Shown here piece by piece: positions 26,441 to 39,297 of a DNA stretch of 64,000 nt. Made by a program: the position numbers and the translations under genes. Under the pieces are notes generated by a model, which was not told the DNA's origin, did not search any database, and was given only the letters and a program-made list of their open reading frames with translations. The DNA lies in NCBI GenBank assembly GCA_015501075.1, contig JADNYJ010000120.1:1-64000 (forward strand), read 5' to 3'. The DNA comes from Gymnopilus junonius. Its lineage: Eukaryota; Basidiomycota; Agaricomycetes; Agaricales; Galerinaceae. How positions within the stretch are numbered: position 1 is the first letter of the stretch; every line of letters starts with the position of its first letter.

Positions 26441-28089
26441 CTTTAAATTTCCGAGGACCCGGAATGTGGAAAGGGAAGTGAGGGATTCGGAACGGCACTT
26501 CATAATTAGAAGAAACTAAAAATTAAAAGTTAACGGGACTACAAAAAGAAAAGGACACAAAAGAAAAGGACAAAAAAAAAGAAAGGGGCACCCCACCAAA
26601 AAATAGAAAAGGAGCTAGGCTCAGCTAAGCAAGAAATTCCCACCCACGTGAAACGTGAGTGGGGCTTATACCAAGGTAGGGGTTTTACCAGGGCAATGTA
26701 AAGTTAGGGCTTTTTCAATTTATGACGCTCCATCCCTTCAACAGAATTATTTACTTTATAGAGAAAAGTTTTAGTAAAATCATTTCTGAGTCGAACTATC
26801 ATTTTTTCCGATTTTATAGTGAGGTTTGTGTTTTGATAATGACGAAATGAAAAGTAGTGGTGAGATTGTTTCAACTTTGTAGTCTCTTTCGCTTTGATCA
26901 CCGGCGTCACAAAGACGTCACACGCGGCTCTCTCTCGCTTTTACCACCACCGCGCCTTCAACAGTTGCCTCAACGATGCCCCGGGTCAGCAAATCCATGA
27001 GGATAAACTCCAGAAGTCTGTTCAGGCCCTCAAGCGTCTTGGCTGGCAATCCACCAACAAATTTATCGAGAAGTACTACGATGATAATGTGTCTGAACAT
27101 CTGACAGGTGACATCTTCCAGAACTTCCAGCGGGACTTTCTGACCTAAGCGTGGCCAGGGTGTGAGTTCCGTGGGCCGCAGAGGTGCAGCTGGTGTTGAC
27201 GGCACAACCTTGCATTTTCGAGGTGTATTATATACATTAAGGGGGAAGGTGGTGGGCCATAGAATACTTGAAGAGAGTAGACTTGAATAATTAGTTTGAG
27301 AGGTAGCGTAGGGCTTTCTATACCATTTTTCATGGCATCAGAGGCTAGGTTGTAATATATTTCAGAATTTCTCCTATTTTCTGTCATGCTCTGAGTCCGG
27401 TAACTAAAACTTTTGTAGACTTGAATTTCAAAGACTACAAATCAAATGTAATGGCCGTGATTGATCGCATTGCCCTGCCACATGGCCTACTTTCACACAA
27501 GACCGTCCACTGTGTGGACGTGTTTTGGTACGAGACTAGAAAAGGAGCCAAAAATAGCCCTTTGGGCGACAGGACCTCAAAAAGAAAAGGCATGTGCATA
27601 CATACCCAAGTAAGTAACATACATGCTCTACGGGACATGCAGCAAGTAACAATTGCAGCGAAAAAAAGACGTGAGCATAAAAGTATGTACAACGAAATCG
27701 CATGAGACAAAACAGAATGAAAAGGGAATCTAAAGAAAAAGAAAGAGGGAAGGAGAAAGAGTGGGGAGGGGGGACGGTCGGGCGGGTGGGTGGGTGGGTG
27801 GGATGACTACTATGTAGAGTAGCAGGCGATATTACTGAGTTTAGAGTATGATGCTGGAACTTTGGGTAACAGACAATAATTATGAAGCAGAAATAGGATG
27901 AAGAAGCGCCGAAATGCGCGCTGAAGAGGCCAGAAAGTTGGGGGTCCAGCAAAAACCCAAACACGTATGTACTCTATGGGCAGGGTTGAAAAAAAAAGTC
28001 GTATTGGTCGTCGTCGTCGTCGGCCGAAAAAGCATCGACAACTTGAAATGGGTACGCTCTGACCCTGATCAGGTCGACATTCAGCTCTT

Positions 28090-30119
28090 TCATTCAAAAG
28101 CCGAATTCAAAAACTTGAGCAGATCCTTCCTGTTCGCGTCTCGCTCGTGGTCGCCTTTATCTTTCTTGACTTTGAGTTTGATCTAGAACAACCAAGAAGC
28201 GGATGAAAAGGGGAAAGAAAGAAGAAAGAAGAAAAGCGTCAGAGATGAATCACCAGCAAAACTCTAGCCGAAACGAACCTTCTTCCCAGTCAAAATACTC
28301 CTTCTCTCTTCTTCCTTCTCTTTTTCTTTCTCTTTCTCCTTCTTCTTCCTGCTCTCGCCTCTCTCCTCTCTCGCCTTCTCCCTCTCCTTGCGCCTCTTCT
28401 TCTTATCACGATCATGGTCACGATCATGAGACGAAGACCGATGCTTTCTCTTCCCGCTCCCTTCTCACTCTCCCCTCGATGGCGATGTCCATGCTTGGAG
28501 TGCGAGTGGTGGTGCATCCTGCTCCTACTCTGGCCGGCGTCGCTACCGGAGCTATCAGAGCTTCTACTACCAGAGCTCCGACCCCTGCCACGACCACGAC
28601 CACCGTGTGCATGCCTGCTATGAGAATGGGATCGGGACCGCGATGTGGAAGGAGAACGACCCCTCCGCAACCCAAGCCCACCACCCGAGTGACGCTGGTG
28701 ATGACGGTCGTGGTGGTGGCTCTGACTCCTGTGGTGAGAAGAAGAGGCTCGTCCCACCACCACCACCAATGCCGTGAAGACGTGCCGTACTTCTGGCGGA
28801 AGATGAGGTAGATGAGGAATCGGATGAGGCAGAGCGAGCGCGAGCAGGGCTACGGCTTCTGCGCAAAGTCGAACGACCGCGCTGGGCGTCTTCGGGCTTG
28901 TGGGTCGCACCGTTCCTATTCCCGTCGTTCTGAGTTTGACCATGGGACTCGGATAGAGTGGTCGAAGTGGATTTGGACGGCTTCAAGTTTTCGTCTCTAC
29001 GACTTGCTTCTTTTTCTGCGCCTTCTACACGAGCGCGAGACGCCTAGAGAAAGAAAGGCAAAGGAACAGGATGCGTGTGCAGTGCGCGTAATTGCATGCC
29101 TTTGGAGGTTAGGAAGCGTGCGAAGGGAGAAATGGACGACGTACATTTTTCTTTGGGTCTTGGACTTCTCTATGTCGGGAATGGGAGTGCATGCTTCCAC
29201 CATCATCATCGCGACTATGGTCCTATAAGACAGTGAGGGTTAGAAATGTACTCAATTTGACGGGAGAAGCAGTGATAAGACCTACATCGCGGTGATGATG
29301 ATGATGACGTCCTGGCCCATGATCACCGTGTCCGTGATCATGTCTTCCATCATTCCTGTGGTGGGTGCCTTCATGTCGTCCACGCCCATGACCATGTCCA
29401 GTGTGATTGTGACCATGATGATAACTTGACTAAATAAAAATAAAAATGAAAAGTCAGTAAAAGAAAGACGAGGCATTAGAGTGTCAATCAAAAAAATGTA
29501 ACTCACCTGCCTATCGCCACGCTCCTCATCAGGCCGAAAGCTCGTCTCGCGGGAGTGGTGCGACTCATGATGATGCCCTTGGTGGTGGTGGCCGCGCCCA
29601 TGGTGGCTGTGATGCCGCTCAGAGTCACCGCCATAGCCCCGCCCGTGGCCTCTCCCATGGTGCTCAGTCGTCGACCTGCTGCTGTTGTGCCCTTCGCGGT
29701 CACGGCGGTGGTAATCGCGACGATGATGACGGTCATACCCACGTTCCTCATGCCCACCTCGTTGGTCGTCATCACCTGCACACGACAGCACAGATCGAAG
29801 AAGATTGAAGATGCACAGCAACAAAAAGTTACAGCAATGACCACCAAACACAAGAGGGGTCCAGCATGATCCACAAAGACAGTTGAGAGTTCATGAATAC
29901 AAGCCATTCATTGTTGAATCGGAATAAACGGAGTCATTGTGATGTTCGGTGTTCAAGTTCGAGAGATGCAGTGACCTGAGCATGAGCGACTTTCTGCCCA
30001 ATAGCATGATTCAGAGAAGGAAACTTACCAGCATGAGAGGAACGTCGGGCGTTGGGCTCCCTTGTGTGTGCATAACTTCTGTCCGCTGAGGACGCCGTTG
30101 AGTCGGGATGCTCGTCCAT
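28090..30119 (-). CDS. His/Arg/Ser-rich low-complexity protein with conserved C-terminus
   Basis: At least six exons, about 460 residues. The ATG at 30119 opens MDEHPDSTASSADRSYAHTR; a ~250-nt intron joins HAG to DDDQRGGHEERGYDRHHRRD; then exons rich in HGRGHGR, HHHQGHHHESHHS and GRHHHHHRD; a serine/arginine segment (RSRSPARARSASS, SRSRSHSHSRHAHGG); and a charged Lys/Glu tract (KKKEKEKEKEKEKEEE). The last exon gives ILTGKKIKLKVKKDKGD and ends DLLKFLNSAFE, an ordered-looking tail that I believe recurs in basidiomycete orthologues. RS-repeat plus charged tracts suggest a nuclear RNA-processing or condensate-forming role; the His clusters could bind metal. Two frame changes occur inside repeats: an apparent extra G in the GGTGGTGGG region (28753-28755) and an apparent missing base near 28456-28463. 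Both fit homopolymer indels. Confidence 0.6.
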
Positions 30120-33066
30120 CGAAGTGTACGTTGCGGTTGTGGGGAATGTTGATGACAGTGGAAGAGTTGGAAATTTGTGACACGGCTCCAGGCACGCGAT
30201 CGGGTGTGCAGCCGGAGGTCAGCTGAGTTTAAAAGGTGGAGGTTCGGCAAAGCCCGCTGTGATATCACCGCACCGCAGACCTTGGAGAATCGGGAGTCAA
30301 TTTGTATTGGTAATTCTAAACATAGTTTTATTCTTACCGTTACAAACTCAAGGTTAACTACGAGGTTGAGAAGGAAAAAAAAAACCAGTACAAACATGGC
30401 AAGGAGATCACTGTCACTGAGAGGCTCTACAAAAGTTCCCGGCCAACCAGTATGCGCTTGTCAATGATCGTCGCGTCTCCTGCCATCCAAACGATACATT
30501 CGGATTTGTTTGGATGCTCCTGTGATTCATGTTGGAACATATTTCCAATGGAAGCCATAATAGAACAGGTAATTACGCCACATTCAAGTTGGCCAGGTGT
30601 AAGTAAAGTAGGGTAAACACTTAGCGCAAGCAGTGCCTCAAAAGAGCTGAGGTGCCAGTGACCTTCAGTGGTATCCAAAATAGTTACAGAAACGCCCGGT
30701 TTTTACGATAACTCCAATAATGCAAACCAGCAGCACAAACCACTGGTGAAGCAGAAATCTGGTAGAACGCTCAGTTGTTTAGTGCAGCAGGGAATTCTCG
30801 AGAAGTAAAGACTGGGCGTTAAGTGACAAGAATTTTTTTTGGAGGAGAACACTAGGGCACACATTACAAAGCAATAGACACCAGAGTCCCACCAAAAAGG
30901 TGAAAAATAACGAATCCTCACTGCACTTCGGACCACGCTCACCACCATGATTCTGGTGAAATCTCTATAAACAGAGACCCAAGAGAGATCATACCGGAAG
31001 ATATGAGGCAAAAATACAGCAAGGAATGGTTACACACCCTCAGCCGGGCGTAGGTGTCGAGAACAAGAAGAGATAATAAACTACGCATATTGCTCAGCCA
31101 CAACTCGAACAATTTAGCGGACGGTGAAGCCCAGCCAAAGGACTAATCAACCATATCATCACTACACCTTCGGGCAACGCTCACCATTACAATTCTGGTG
31201 GCCTACATTTAGTAGATAGGCGCAAGACAGACCATAGCGGGAGAGGTAGGTCGAAAATGCGGCGAAGGAGATTTTTATGCCAAAGGTTGGGCTGAAACCA
31301 TGCAAAGAAATATGTAGACTTCCCCTTCCATCTTGGAGGGTCAAGTGGAGAATAAAAACCGGACAAAAAGGGCTTGAATATTCCCTCTTGAAGAGCACTT
31401 CACGGCCCCAGTATGATCGCGACGGCCATTTGATCGCCATAGCAAGTTAGCACTTGGACATTGAGAATAGTGACATCGACTTCATGAAACGGCGAGGAAC
31501 AGGTCCGCGGTACTAGGGGCCGACGTGCTCTTCCCATTAAAAAATTCGAAAAAAATAGATAGGCGAAACAGACAATAGGAACGAGCGATCAACCATCCAA
31601 CCAAGTGATAACATAATCCACTCCCAATGATAGAGAGTAAATGCAAGAGTCAGAAAAGGATCGAAGCATACCAGACGTCCACTCTTCAATGAGGTTTGAC
31701 AGGTAATGAAGAAGTGAGGTATTCAATGATTGGCATGGCCGGGAAGGGAGTCAGGACATGATGACAAGGGAAGAAAGGATGCTGAAATTCTGAGGAAATC
31801 CAAGCGCCTTTATATACATTTCAGTCCCAGTGGCGCTGGCCCGTTTCTTGCGCCATGGATTATTAACCGATCGATAATTATCGCGAACAATGCATGGGCC
31901 ATTTAGATTGTTTCCAAAAATTCGCTTTGTTGCTGTACACAATTACCTTTTTCAGGAATACTCTCCCCGACAATAGTTCCATTGGCCATGCATTATTGTC
32001 TGCATAACAATGTGCCGCCTCCTTATCTTACGACTTGTCCTCATATAGGCCGTAGGTCGCATTATCAATTAGAATATGAAGTGATTGTGAGTGAAGTGTA
32101 GGATTTGCGTGTATTTATGAACATGTTATTGTTGGTCTCCCTTTACTAGTAGGTACAACTAAAGCTTTTCGGTGCTATCACGCTTTCAATCGCATACATA
32201 GGAGAGTGGCAACTTCGTCCTTGTCCGACGGCTTTCTTCTGATAAACTTTCTATGTGAATACTTTATGCCGTTTCTCTTTTATGAACACGGCTCGAAACC
32301 CGTAGTACTACTGGGCCAAGTTAACAAAGAGCCGATCGCCTTCATCCTATTACATGCATTCTCCAAAAAAAACGACAAAACAAGATCGCAGGCCAACAAA
32401 CTCGACATGATATTCGCCGTCCTTCTTCCATCAACGCTCTTATTAACACGCGCGTCCGATGGACAAGGACGGGAGCGGGCACGAGGACACGGGGTGCGTA
32501 CTATAACAGGCAGCAATGATGTAGGATCGCCGAGACCATCACCGGCGGCACGGTTTGCTACTCCACCTTTCAACACCTCTACTCGAAAGGCGCGCATTGA
32601 CGAGCAAATCCCAAGAAATTTCAGACCCACCACCCACGTTCACGTTCGCACCGCCAATCTATGGTTGAAATTACCCTTGTTCTTCCCGAGGGAGGAAATG
32701 AATGAATTTCTGTGATGTTTTACCCTATTCGGGTTTCAAAGTTTCACGGAAGCAAAATGGCCGGAGCTTGATTTGTCTCCTTTCCCCACACATGGGAAAG
32801 AGGAAACATCACCATTCAGTGATTGATCTGTTCCTCTCCTAACATTGGCCATGACGTCCGTCCTCTCCGTCCGCTGGAGGCGTACGCGGAACTTCCTGGC
32901 AGGAGATTGGTTCCACGCGTGACTCACATATAACCCCCTAATCTCACTGTTCTCTCCGTATTTAACATTTAACCACCCTGCTTTGTTATTCAGCACGGGT
33001 CTTACCCCTCCCCACCGATAATCAACCCGAAGACATCGACATCAACGTCTTCTACGGTTTCTTGTC
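30120..33066. other. 2.9-kb region without a supported gene
   Basis: Upstream of the His-rich gene and of the P450. It contains a pair of diverged direct repeats (30920-31012 and 31159-31258). Open frames at 30703-31011 and 31162-31440 (both minus) fall on these repeats and are probably decayed repeat DNA. The 32206-32715 frame starts with GTG and lacks motifs. The final 300 bp should hold the P450 promoter. Confidence 0.4.
30920..31258. repeat. Diverged tandem direct repeat pair
   Basis: About 95 bp starting CTGCACTTCGGACCACGCTC at 30921 is echoed 238 bp later by CTACACCTTCGGGCAACGCT; both continue with CACC..ATTCTGGTG and a GA-rich stretch ending near GCGAAGGA / AGCAAGGA. About 65-70% alike by eye. 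Confidence 0.6.
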
Positions 33067-35259
33067 ATGTCTCCATCAACCATTCCGCGCCTCACAGATA
33101 TTGCCTTCAGCCGCAGACTCTGGCTGCGGTTGCTTTATGTCTCACGCTTTTGGCCTTCATCCACCACTACTTGACTCGATCCTCCAAATATCCTCTCCCA
33201 CCGGGTCCACCAGGGAACATCATTTTCGGAAACTCCATACCTAACGCTTTGTACGTCTAACTCTTTATCGTGTTTCTCCTTCATCTCACGATTGAACGAT
33301 GAAGTGCATATCGACATTTCGAGAAATGGACACAAGAATACGGACCCGTGTTCTCTCTCCGACAAGGTCTCACCACCATCATCGTTATCGGGAGAATGCA
33401 AGCTGCGATTGATATATTGGAGAAGGAAGGCGCCGCTACGGTTGACAGACCACGTAATATATCTGCAGGCGAAACCCTTTCGGGTGGAATGAGGACGTTA
33501 CTCACTCCTGCTGGGGAAAGGTTTAAGAAGATGCGGAGGTTCGTCCCCTTGATTATTTCATTTTAGGGTTTTCTTAGGCCTCATCACGATTGTTGGATGA
33601 CAGAGCACTGCACGCTCACCTACAACCCAAAACTGTGTCGGCTTATGCACCTACCCTTGCTCGAAATGCACGACAGCATATGCTCGACCTGCTGGCAACG
33701 CCGGAGAAGCATCAAGATCATGCAAAGAGGTGCTTCATCATACCCTCGCCCTCGTCGTCTCAACGTATCAACTGACCTTGAAACCCGGAAGGTACTCTGC
33801 AGCGGTAGTGATGACCCTTGCATATGGAAAAAATGCGAAGATTCACGATGATCCTGATATTATCGCTGTCAATCGCTGCTTGACCACCTTAGGCAACACC
33901 TTGCGTCCTGGTCTATGGAAAGTGGATGCGTATCCGTTTCTCAGGTAAGAGCATTACGTTGGAACCTATTCGGCAGTCTTCCTGAATCGCCACTTTTTGT
34001 CCAAGATATATCCCTGGTTATCTGAAGGAATTACAAGAGGGACATCGCGAGGAGTTGGGGCTTTTCAAGGGTCAGATCAAAGATGTCAAGGCGAAGATGG
34101 TACCTCTCAACTTCTTAACTTTGCTCATCTTTTAATCTCGGAGGGTTTTCAATTCTTTTCTGCAATAGGAACGAGGTGAAGAAACTCCTCAGTCTTTCGG
34201 CAAGTACCTCATCGAACGACAAAATGAACTCGAGCTGTCAGACGACGAGATATCATATCTGGCTGGTAGTATGTTCGGTGCTGGGTCAGATACAACAGCT
34301 TCGGCTGTCAGTATCGCAGTCATGGCTGCTGCTTGTTATCCTGAAGCGCAAAAGAACATTCATGAGGAGCTGGACGCTGTCATTGGTCGCGAAAGAGGTG
34401 GGTAATGCGTTGCCGGATATGCTAACTCTTTCAAGGTTTTACCAAATGTATCCTTTTTTCTGCAGCTCCTACGCTCAAAGATCAAGATTCCCTCCCTCAA
34501 ACAATGGCTTTCGTATTGGAGACTTTCCGATGGAGACCTGTCAGTGCTGGAGGTCTGTATTTATCACCTTGTCTGATTCAATATGTCAAATTGAATCGAC
34601 CTTGTAGGATTTGCTCATAAGGCAACAAAAGATATCATCTGGGTATGTTGAATCGTACGAATCCATTTCTCTTCCTAATGTACTTTTTACATGTTAGAAC
34701 AACTATGTAATTCCAAAAGGCGCAAGTGTTATAGGCAACGTCTGGTATGTCCTTAGAAGAACTTTTCTTCCGTGCAAGTTAAATTAGTGACGCTTTTTTT
34801 TCTCAGGTCCGTCGGACGTGATCCAGCATACTTTCCTGATCCAGAGAAATTCGACCCTCAGCGGTGGATCTCGAAAGATGGAAAGTTAAGAGAAGATTTA
34901 AAGGCATTTACGTTCGGCTTTGGCAGGCGGTAAATATTTATTCTTGTCTAGAAGAAGAAAGGGTACTAATTCTTACGAAGAGTATGCCCTGGGCAACACA
35001 TGGCTACTGCGTAAGTTCTGCTTTAGCGGTCTCCTCTTTGCCTAATTTAAATTATTTTTACCACAGCTCGGTCTTTCTAAATACTGCCTTGATACAATGG
35101 GCTTTCAACGTGAAATCTGATCCTTCATCTCCTATTGATGAATGGGCATTCACAGAATCTGCGAATACTCACCCAAAACCTTTCAAGGTCATCTTTGAGC
35201 CCCGCATTGCTCCGACTTTGGAGGGCGTGAGGGATCTGATTGAAGATTATGGTCTATAA
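33067..35259 (+). CDS. Cytochrome P450 monooxygenase (microsomal, CYP64/OrdA-like O-demethylase type)
   Basis: About ten exons, roughly 530 residues. The membrane anchor and hinge read AVALCLTLLAFIHHYL followed by YPLPPGPPGN. Then FEKWTQEYGPVFSLRQG, the I-helix oxygen-binding motif AGSDTT, K-helix ETFRWRP (E-x-x-R), the PERF-type region FDPQRW, and the haem loop FTFGFGRRVCPGQHMA with the Cys thiolate ligand; the haem motif is split by an intron after the first Arg pair. It ends DLIEDYGL. This is the common basidiomycete group of xenobiotic or secondary-metabolite hydroxylases; the substrate is unknown. The first ATG (33067) starts MSPSTIP but the anchor is one base out of frame with it, so a base is missing somewhere in 33080-33125 or the true start is elsewhere; from 33130 on all joins are in phase. 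First intron 33251-33304. Confidence 0.85.
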
Positions 35260-36958
35260 AGGGGAAATGATTTCGCAACGGTTATAGGGTACGTACATCG
35301 GTCAGACTTACCTCAGGAGGCGGCAGAGTCCGGTAATGAGAGTGCATATCTACATTCTATTTCTCTTATTTTTCACATTTCTACAGTTGTACATTTGACA
35401 TTTATCATGTGTATTTGCAGTGTAATAATACTGGCGCGCACACCTTAAATCACGGACGAAGGTTCTGTTCTTTGCAGCCTACAACTTACTACTGCCAGTC
35501 AATGTTGTAGTTTGCTTTACCTCGTGCCATCGTACCGAGGTCAGTAAAGCGTGTGGTCTCAGTGTTTGCTAATAGTCATCAGGTTGTGAAAGTGGCTGAA
35601 ACCTGGCTGAGCAATTGTTTTGAGCAATAATGTTCGGGCCTACTATATCTGGGAAGCCGCTGCCCGACGGCCGACGTTGCTCCCACGAAAAACGTAATAT
35701 TAACCGTTGACCGTTGCTTCGGACACGACCGTGACATCCGGCATTACATAATGATAATCAAATTTCTTGGCGATCAACGAAAATTTGCCAGCCCACCTTG
35801 TGTCCACCTTCGCCTGGTCCCAGCTCAATCCTGAAGATTCGCCTTGCCTGTTCGTGAAATGAACTTTGGCACTTCGGCATTGGCTTTTCTATTCAGACTC
35901 TGACTTGAGTGATTAACTAGACCCTCCATATGCAACTCGGTTCAATGTTCAGGTTCCATAGTCGGCCACGCGCACCTTACCAACAAGACTAACAGATGAG
36001 TGGCACGCCTTGTGCACACTCCATCATAACTGCGAACTTTTTTGCTATACCCCTGCTTCCACTACCCATACGAGGATAGGCACCGGTATTGATGACATAT
36101 TACGATGTCGCCAATCGCTCTTGCACGTTGAACGTTGATCGAGTGATGCCACACGAAATTTCCAATAAGCCAATTCGAGAAGCGATGGAAGTCAGCTTGC
36201 ATTTTCGGCAATCGTTCATTCTTTTGTCCAACGTCTGACGTGCAGTGGCTTTGAGTGGCGTGCCCCCGTCCACTTTCTTTGTCTCTCTCCCGCCACATGA
36301 AGGTACGTTAGGTCACCGACACCTCAGTCCGGTACACCTTCGGCCCTCCACGGTGGACGTACTTTATCCAAATATTGCATTGCCCAACAGGTTTGGCGCC
36401 TTAAGGCAAAACATTGACATCATACGATCAACCGTTCCTTTTCTAGAACAAGGCGTAATCCCTGTTTTTTTCGTCTTTCCTCAACGCCGTATATCTTCCT
36501 CTAAAAATGTTTCACGACAACCAACCAAGTGGGGAAATATACAAGCTGTGGGCTGCCATGAGGCCTCTGCGAAGTTCAAAATTTACCAGTCGTTCGTAAA
36601 AGAACAAGGCAGCATACGGTTCCTTGCATGGATCGGCTATCTGCTTGGGTCGAGGATGATCTCTGAGGGAGTGGGACTGCAATTTAGGTCCGTTAGTCCC
36701 TTGATGCTCTTTGACAGTGAATCAGTGATGAACGGATGGTGCGCCCACACAGTTCGAAATTAGTATTTATGGGTCTATATTTAAAAGTGCCACTCGTCGC
36801 AGTTTTTGCCTCTCTTCTTTGATAAAGACCTCACAGGCGAAGGGTAACCGAAAATCTGACCATCTCTTCCATCTTGTGCGTTCCTTATGTTTAGTTTTTT
36901 TTTCTGATAAGCGCTCACCACGGATGCCCCTTTATAAAAGACGGATACCTCACCCGAC
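35260..36958. other. 1.7-kb intergenic region
   Basis: Between two plus-strand genes. A 172-codon open frame at 36245-36763 begins with GTG and has no motif, so I do not call it. No other gene seen. Confidence 0.4.
36931..36940 (+). promoter_or_regulatory. TATA box of the F-box gene
   Basis: TTTATAAAAG only 19-28 nt before the first ATG at 36959, closer than usual. Transcripts starting about 30 nt below it would miss that ATG and use the in-frame ATG at 37022. Confidence 0.5.
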
Positions 36959-38487
36959 ATGAAGCGATTGTCCCAACTTCGAAACCTTGTCTCCAGTCGC
37001 CTTCGTCGCCGCTCATCTTCTATGAAACCCGTGTGCCCTGCAGATCAGCTACCTCACGAACTCCTGGCCTACGTCTTCTCCCTCGCCACTGAGGATCCGG
37101 CCGTAAATCAATTGGCCCTTTTGCACATCACCCATGTATGTGCTCGTTGGAGGCATGTCGCTCTTGCGGCTCAAGCGTTGTGGGGACGCATCGTTCTTGC
37201 ATTCCCAGTCTCTTCCCAACAATTGGCTTATGCTGCTGCGTACCTCGTCCGTTCGGGAGCTCACCCTCTTGATATCCTTTGGGACTTACGCGACCCGAGC
37301 TGGGATTGGGATGAAGATACTCACCGATTTCGTTGGCAGGAAATGCAGCATGTCATGCGGCTTTTCCTTCCGCACTTTTCAAGATGGAGGAATGTCGATC
37401 TCCTATCAGATACCTGGGCCCCCATCTTCACCTTTCTTTGGTACACCAAAGACGTTCAGTCCGGCCCGATGTTGGAGTCTGTTTCCCTGTGTCGTTGCAA
37501 TGCGTACTTCGCCATGCCTGGGCAAACGTTCCAACCCAACTCTCTCCGCCAGCCGATCAAGTTATTTGGTGGTATCGATCTTCCCAACCTACGCAAAATC
37601 ACACTTGTCGGGGTTCACATTAACTGGAGCCAACCAAGCGTTTTAACAGGTCTCACCCATCTGGAATTCAAGTATCTTGCGAGCGACGTGACGCCAACAG
37701 TTGAACAGTTCCAGTCAATCATTGAAGCGTGTCCACAGCTCGATTATCTGTCTATCTATGGCCGAGGACCTAATATCACGACTGATTCGCCATCCCAATT
37801 CTCCATGTTGAAGTTAGAGACCCTGTCATTCGGCTTTTTAGATACAACTTATGCCGTCCAGTTCTTCTCCCGGCTATATGTTCCTAACCTTCAAAAGCTG
37901 GAATTGGAAGATATATCCACAGGCGTCAGTCCTACTGGCTCCGTTGATGCATCGCCCTTCCTCCACTGGTTCGTTTCGGAAGCAGCAAGTGATCGTGTTC
38001 CTTTCCGCCAATTGCAGACTCTGGAGTTACAAAGCATCGTGTCTACGAAGGGCGATCTTCACTCCTTCTTTGGCGTGTTCCCTGCCGTTCTGCATCTAGC
38101 ATTGATTGACATGCCTGAGGATGCCCTTTCACTTTTGGTCCCTCCAAGTTCCCCAGATTTTCAGCTTCAAGGTGGTTCCCTCTTCCCGGCCCTTCAAGAT
38201 CTACGGTGTCAAGACGCTAATCCTGATATTCTGATCGAAGTCGTCACTTCTCGAGCTTATATCATTTTGTCCATCCTTTACAGAAGACATCTCTTGAATT
38301 TACACGACATTCTCCACCTTCAGTTGGGTCATTTTCTCGTATACGTCTTACGAACGCAGGCATAGAAATTGTGGAGGAAGTCGAAGACTCCTCAGAGGAA
38401 GAGCGAGCGACTAAATCTATGGAGTCGAAGCACTGGCTGGATAAAATTATGGAAAAGTATATCACTACTAGTAATAATCTAACCTAA
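36959..38487 (+). CDS. F-box protein with LRR-like C-terminal region
   Basis: A long first frame of 468 codons (36959-38365). The F-box is textbook for Agaricomycetes: LPHELLAYVFSLATED, then LLHITHVCARWRHVAL and QALWGRIVL (about residues 30-80), the surface that binds Skp1 in SCF ubiquitin ligases. The rest holds leucine-rich segments (LPNLRKITLVGVHI, LTHLEFKYL, LQKLELEDIS, LQTLELQSI) spaced like an irregular LRR solenoid that would choose the substrate. Near 38257 the frame breaks: the continuation in the next frame (QKTSLEFTRHSPPSVGSF, then GIEIVEEVEDSSEEE) ends at TAA 38485-38487 and looks like the authentic C-terminus. One extra T in the TT at 38257-38258 would join them. A true start at the second Met (37022) is favoured by the TATA position. 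The family is greatly expanded in mushrooms. Confidence 0.82.
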
Positions 38488-38666
38488 ACGCCGTTTACCT
38501 TCCACACTGCCCAGGACTTCGGCTCAATTGGTTCCAGACATCGTCTTTTAAATTTCACATCGCCTTGCCAATGGTCCTTATCCTCAGCCAAGTCCGAAAG
38601 TCCTTCTGGCAATACGACCCTTCCGTCGGACAGGGGAAAGAAGATTTCAAGCCCTGCATCCTGCAT
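38484..38666 (-). CDS. Short ORF of unknown function, possibly a terminal exon
   Basis: Encodes 60 residues starting MQDAGLEIFFPLSDGRVV and ending SWAVWKVNGV. It overlaps the very end of the F-box gene convergently. A TTTATATTCAG acceptor-like sequence lies just upstream, so it may be the last exon of a degraded minus-strand gene. Family not recognised. Confidence 0.25.
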   Translation of the reverse strand: MQDAGLEIFFPLSDGRVVLPEGLSDLAEDKDHWQGDVKFKRRCLEPIEPKSWAVWKVNGV

Positions 38667-39297
38667 CAAGGCGATCCTGAATATAAATACCTATCGACTG
38701 CCTTGTACTCGCTCTTGGCCACGAGGCCGATGACTCTCACACTTTAATCAATGTGGGCGAACCCAAGTAGCTTAGAAGTTGGCAGTCAATGCGTTGAATT
38801 GGACGTCGTAAAGCTCGGTAAAGAAGAGGTACCCCTGGTTAGCTGCTGGTTTCTTGCGTGTTGGCGTCAACCAACGCTCAACTATTAACGGAACACACCT
38901 TAGACCATTAACTGCTGATTTTCTCGTTACGTTGTGCGAAGCTGGGAAAGGAGAGGCTGTTATGGAAAGAATTATTTCTGCTACTTGATGGTCTACGCCG
39001 CGCCACTGGGAAGTGGCACAGGTGAGCTTGAGCTTGAGGGATTTGAGCGGGAGCAGCTGGAAGTTGTCCCAGATCCGAGATCGGCATCATGATTAGGTCA
39101 TCACCAGTCCCTTGGCTCATGAACCAATTGCTATCCCTCGACGTCCTTCTGTTGCATCTTCTGGTTCTCTGGAACCTTTTCTAAGCACGACTAATCTTCG
39201 AGTATCGTTATTATTCAGCATACCTTTTCAATATTTTGGCGATTACTTAAAGATTACACACAACCTCCTAGAACAGGGTCCTCCACCCTGGCGAGAC
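38667..39297. other. Intergenic region
   Basis: A 70-codon minus-strand ATG frame (38908-39120) without recognisable motif is the only candidate. Nothing else supported. Confidence 0.35.

Larger units (their letters stand above)
24877..28089. other. 3.2-kb gene-poor region
   Basis: Contains the phosphatase 3' region (T-rich), a tetranucleotide repeat (26416-26440), a hairpin (26346-26389) and A-rich tracts (26570-26600). One open stretch on the plus strand at 26894-27148 (84 codons, no ATG; includes LQKSVQALKRLGWQS and FIEKYYDDNVSEH) looks protein-like and may be a stranded exon of a decayed, possibly transposon-linked gene. Nothing else is supported. Confidence 0.4.

Noticed and set aside
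28203..28811. 202-codon plus-strand frame over the His/RS gene
   Set aside because: Antisense shadow of the repeat-rich minus-strand gene, whose exons and splice sites are consistent.
32206..32715. 169-codon plus-strand frame upstream of the P450
   Set aside because: Opens with GTG; composition and lack of motifs suggest chance.
36245..36763. 172-codon plus-strand frame
   Set aside because: Opens with GTG, has no recognisable domain, and no splice context.
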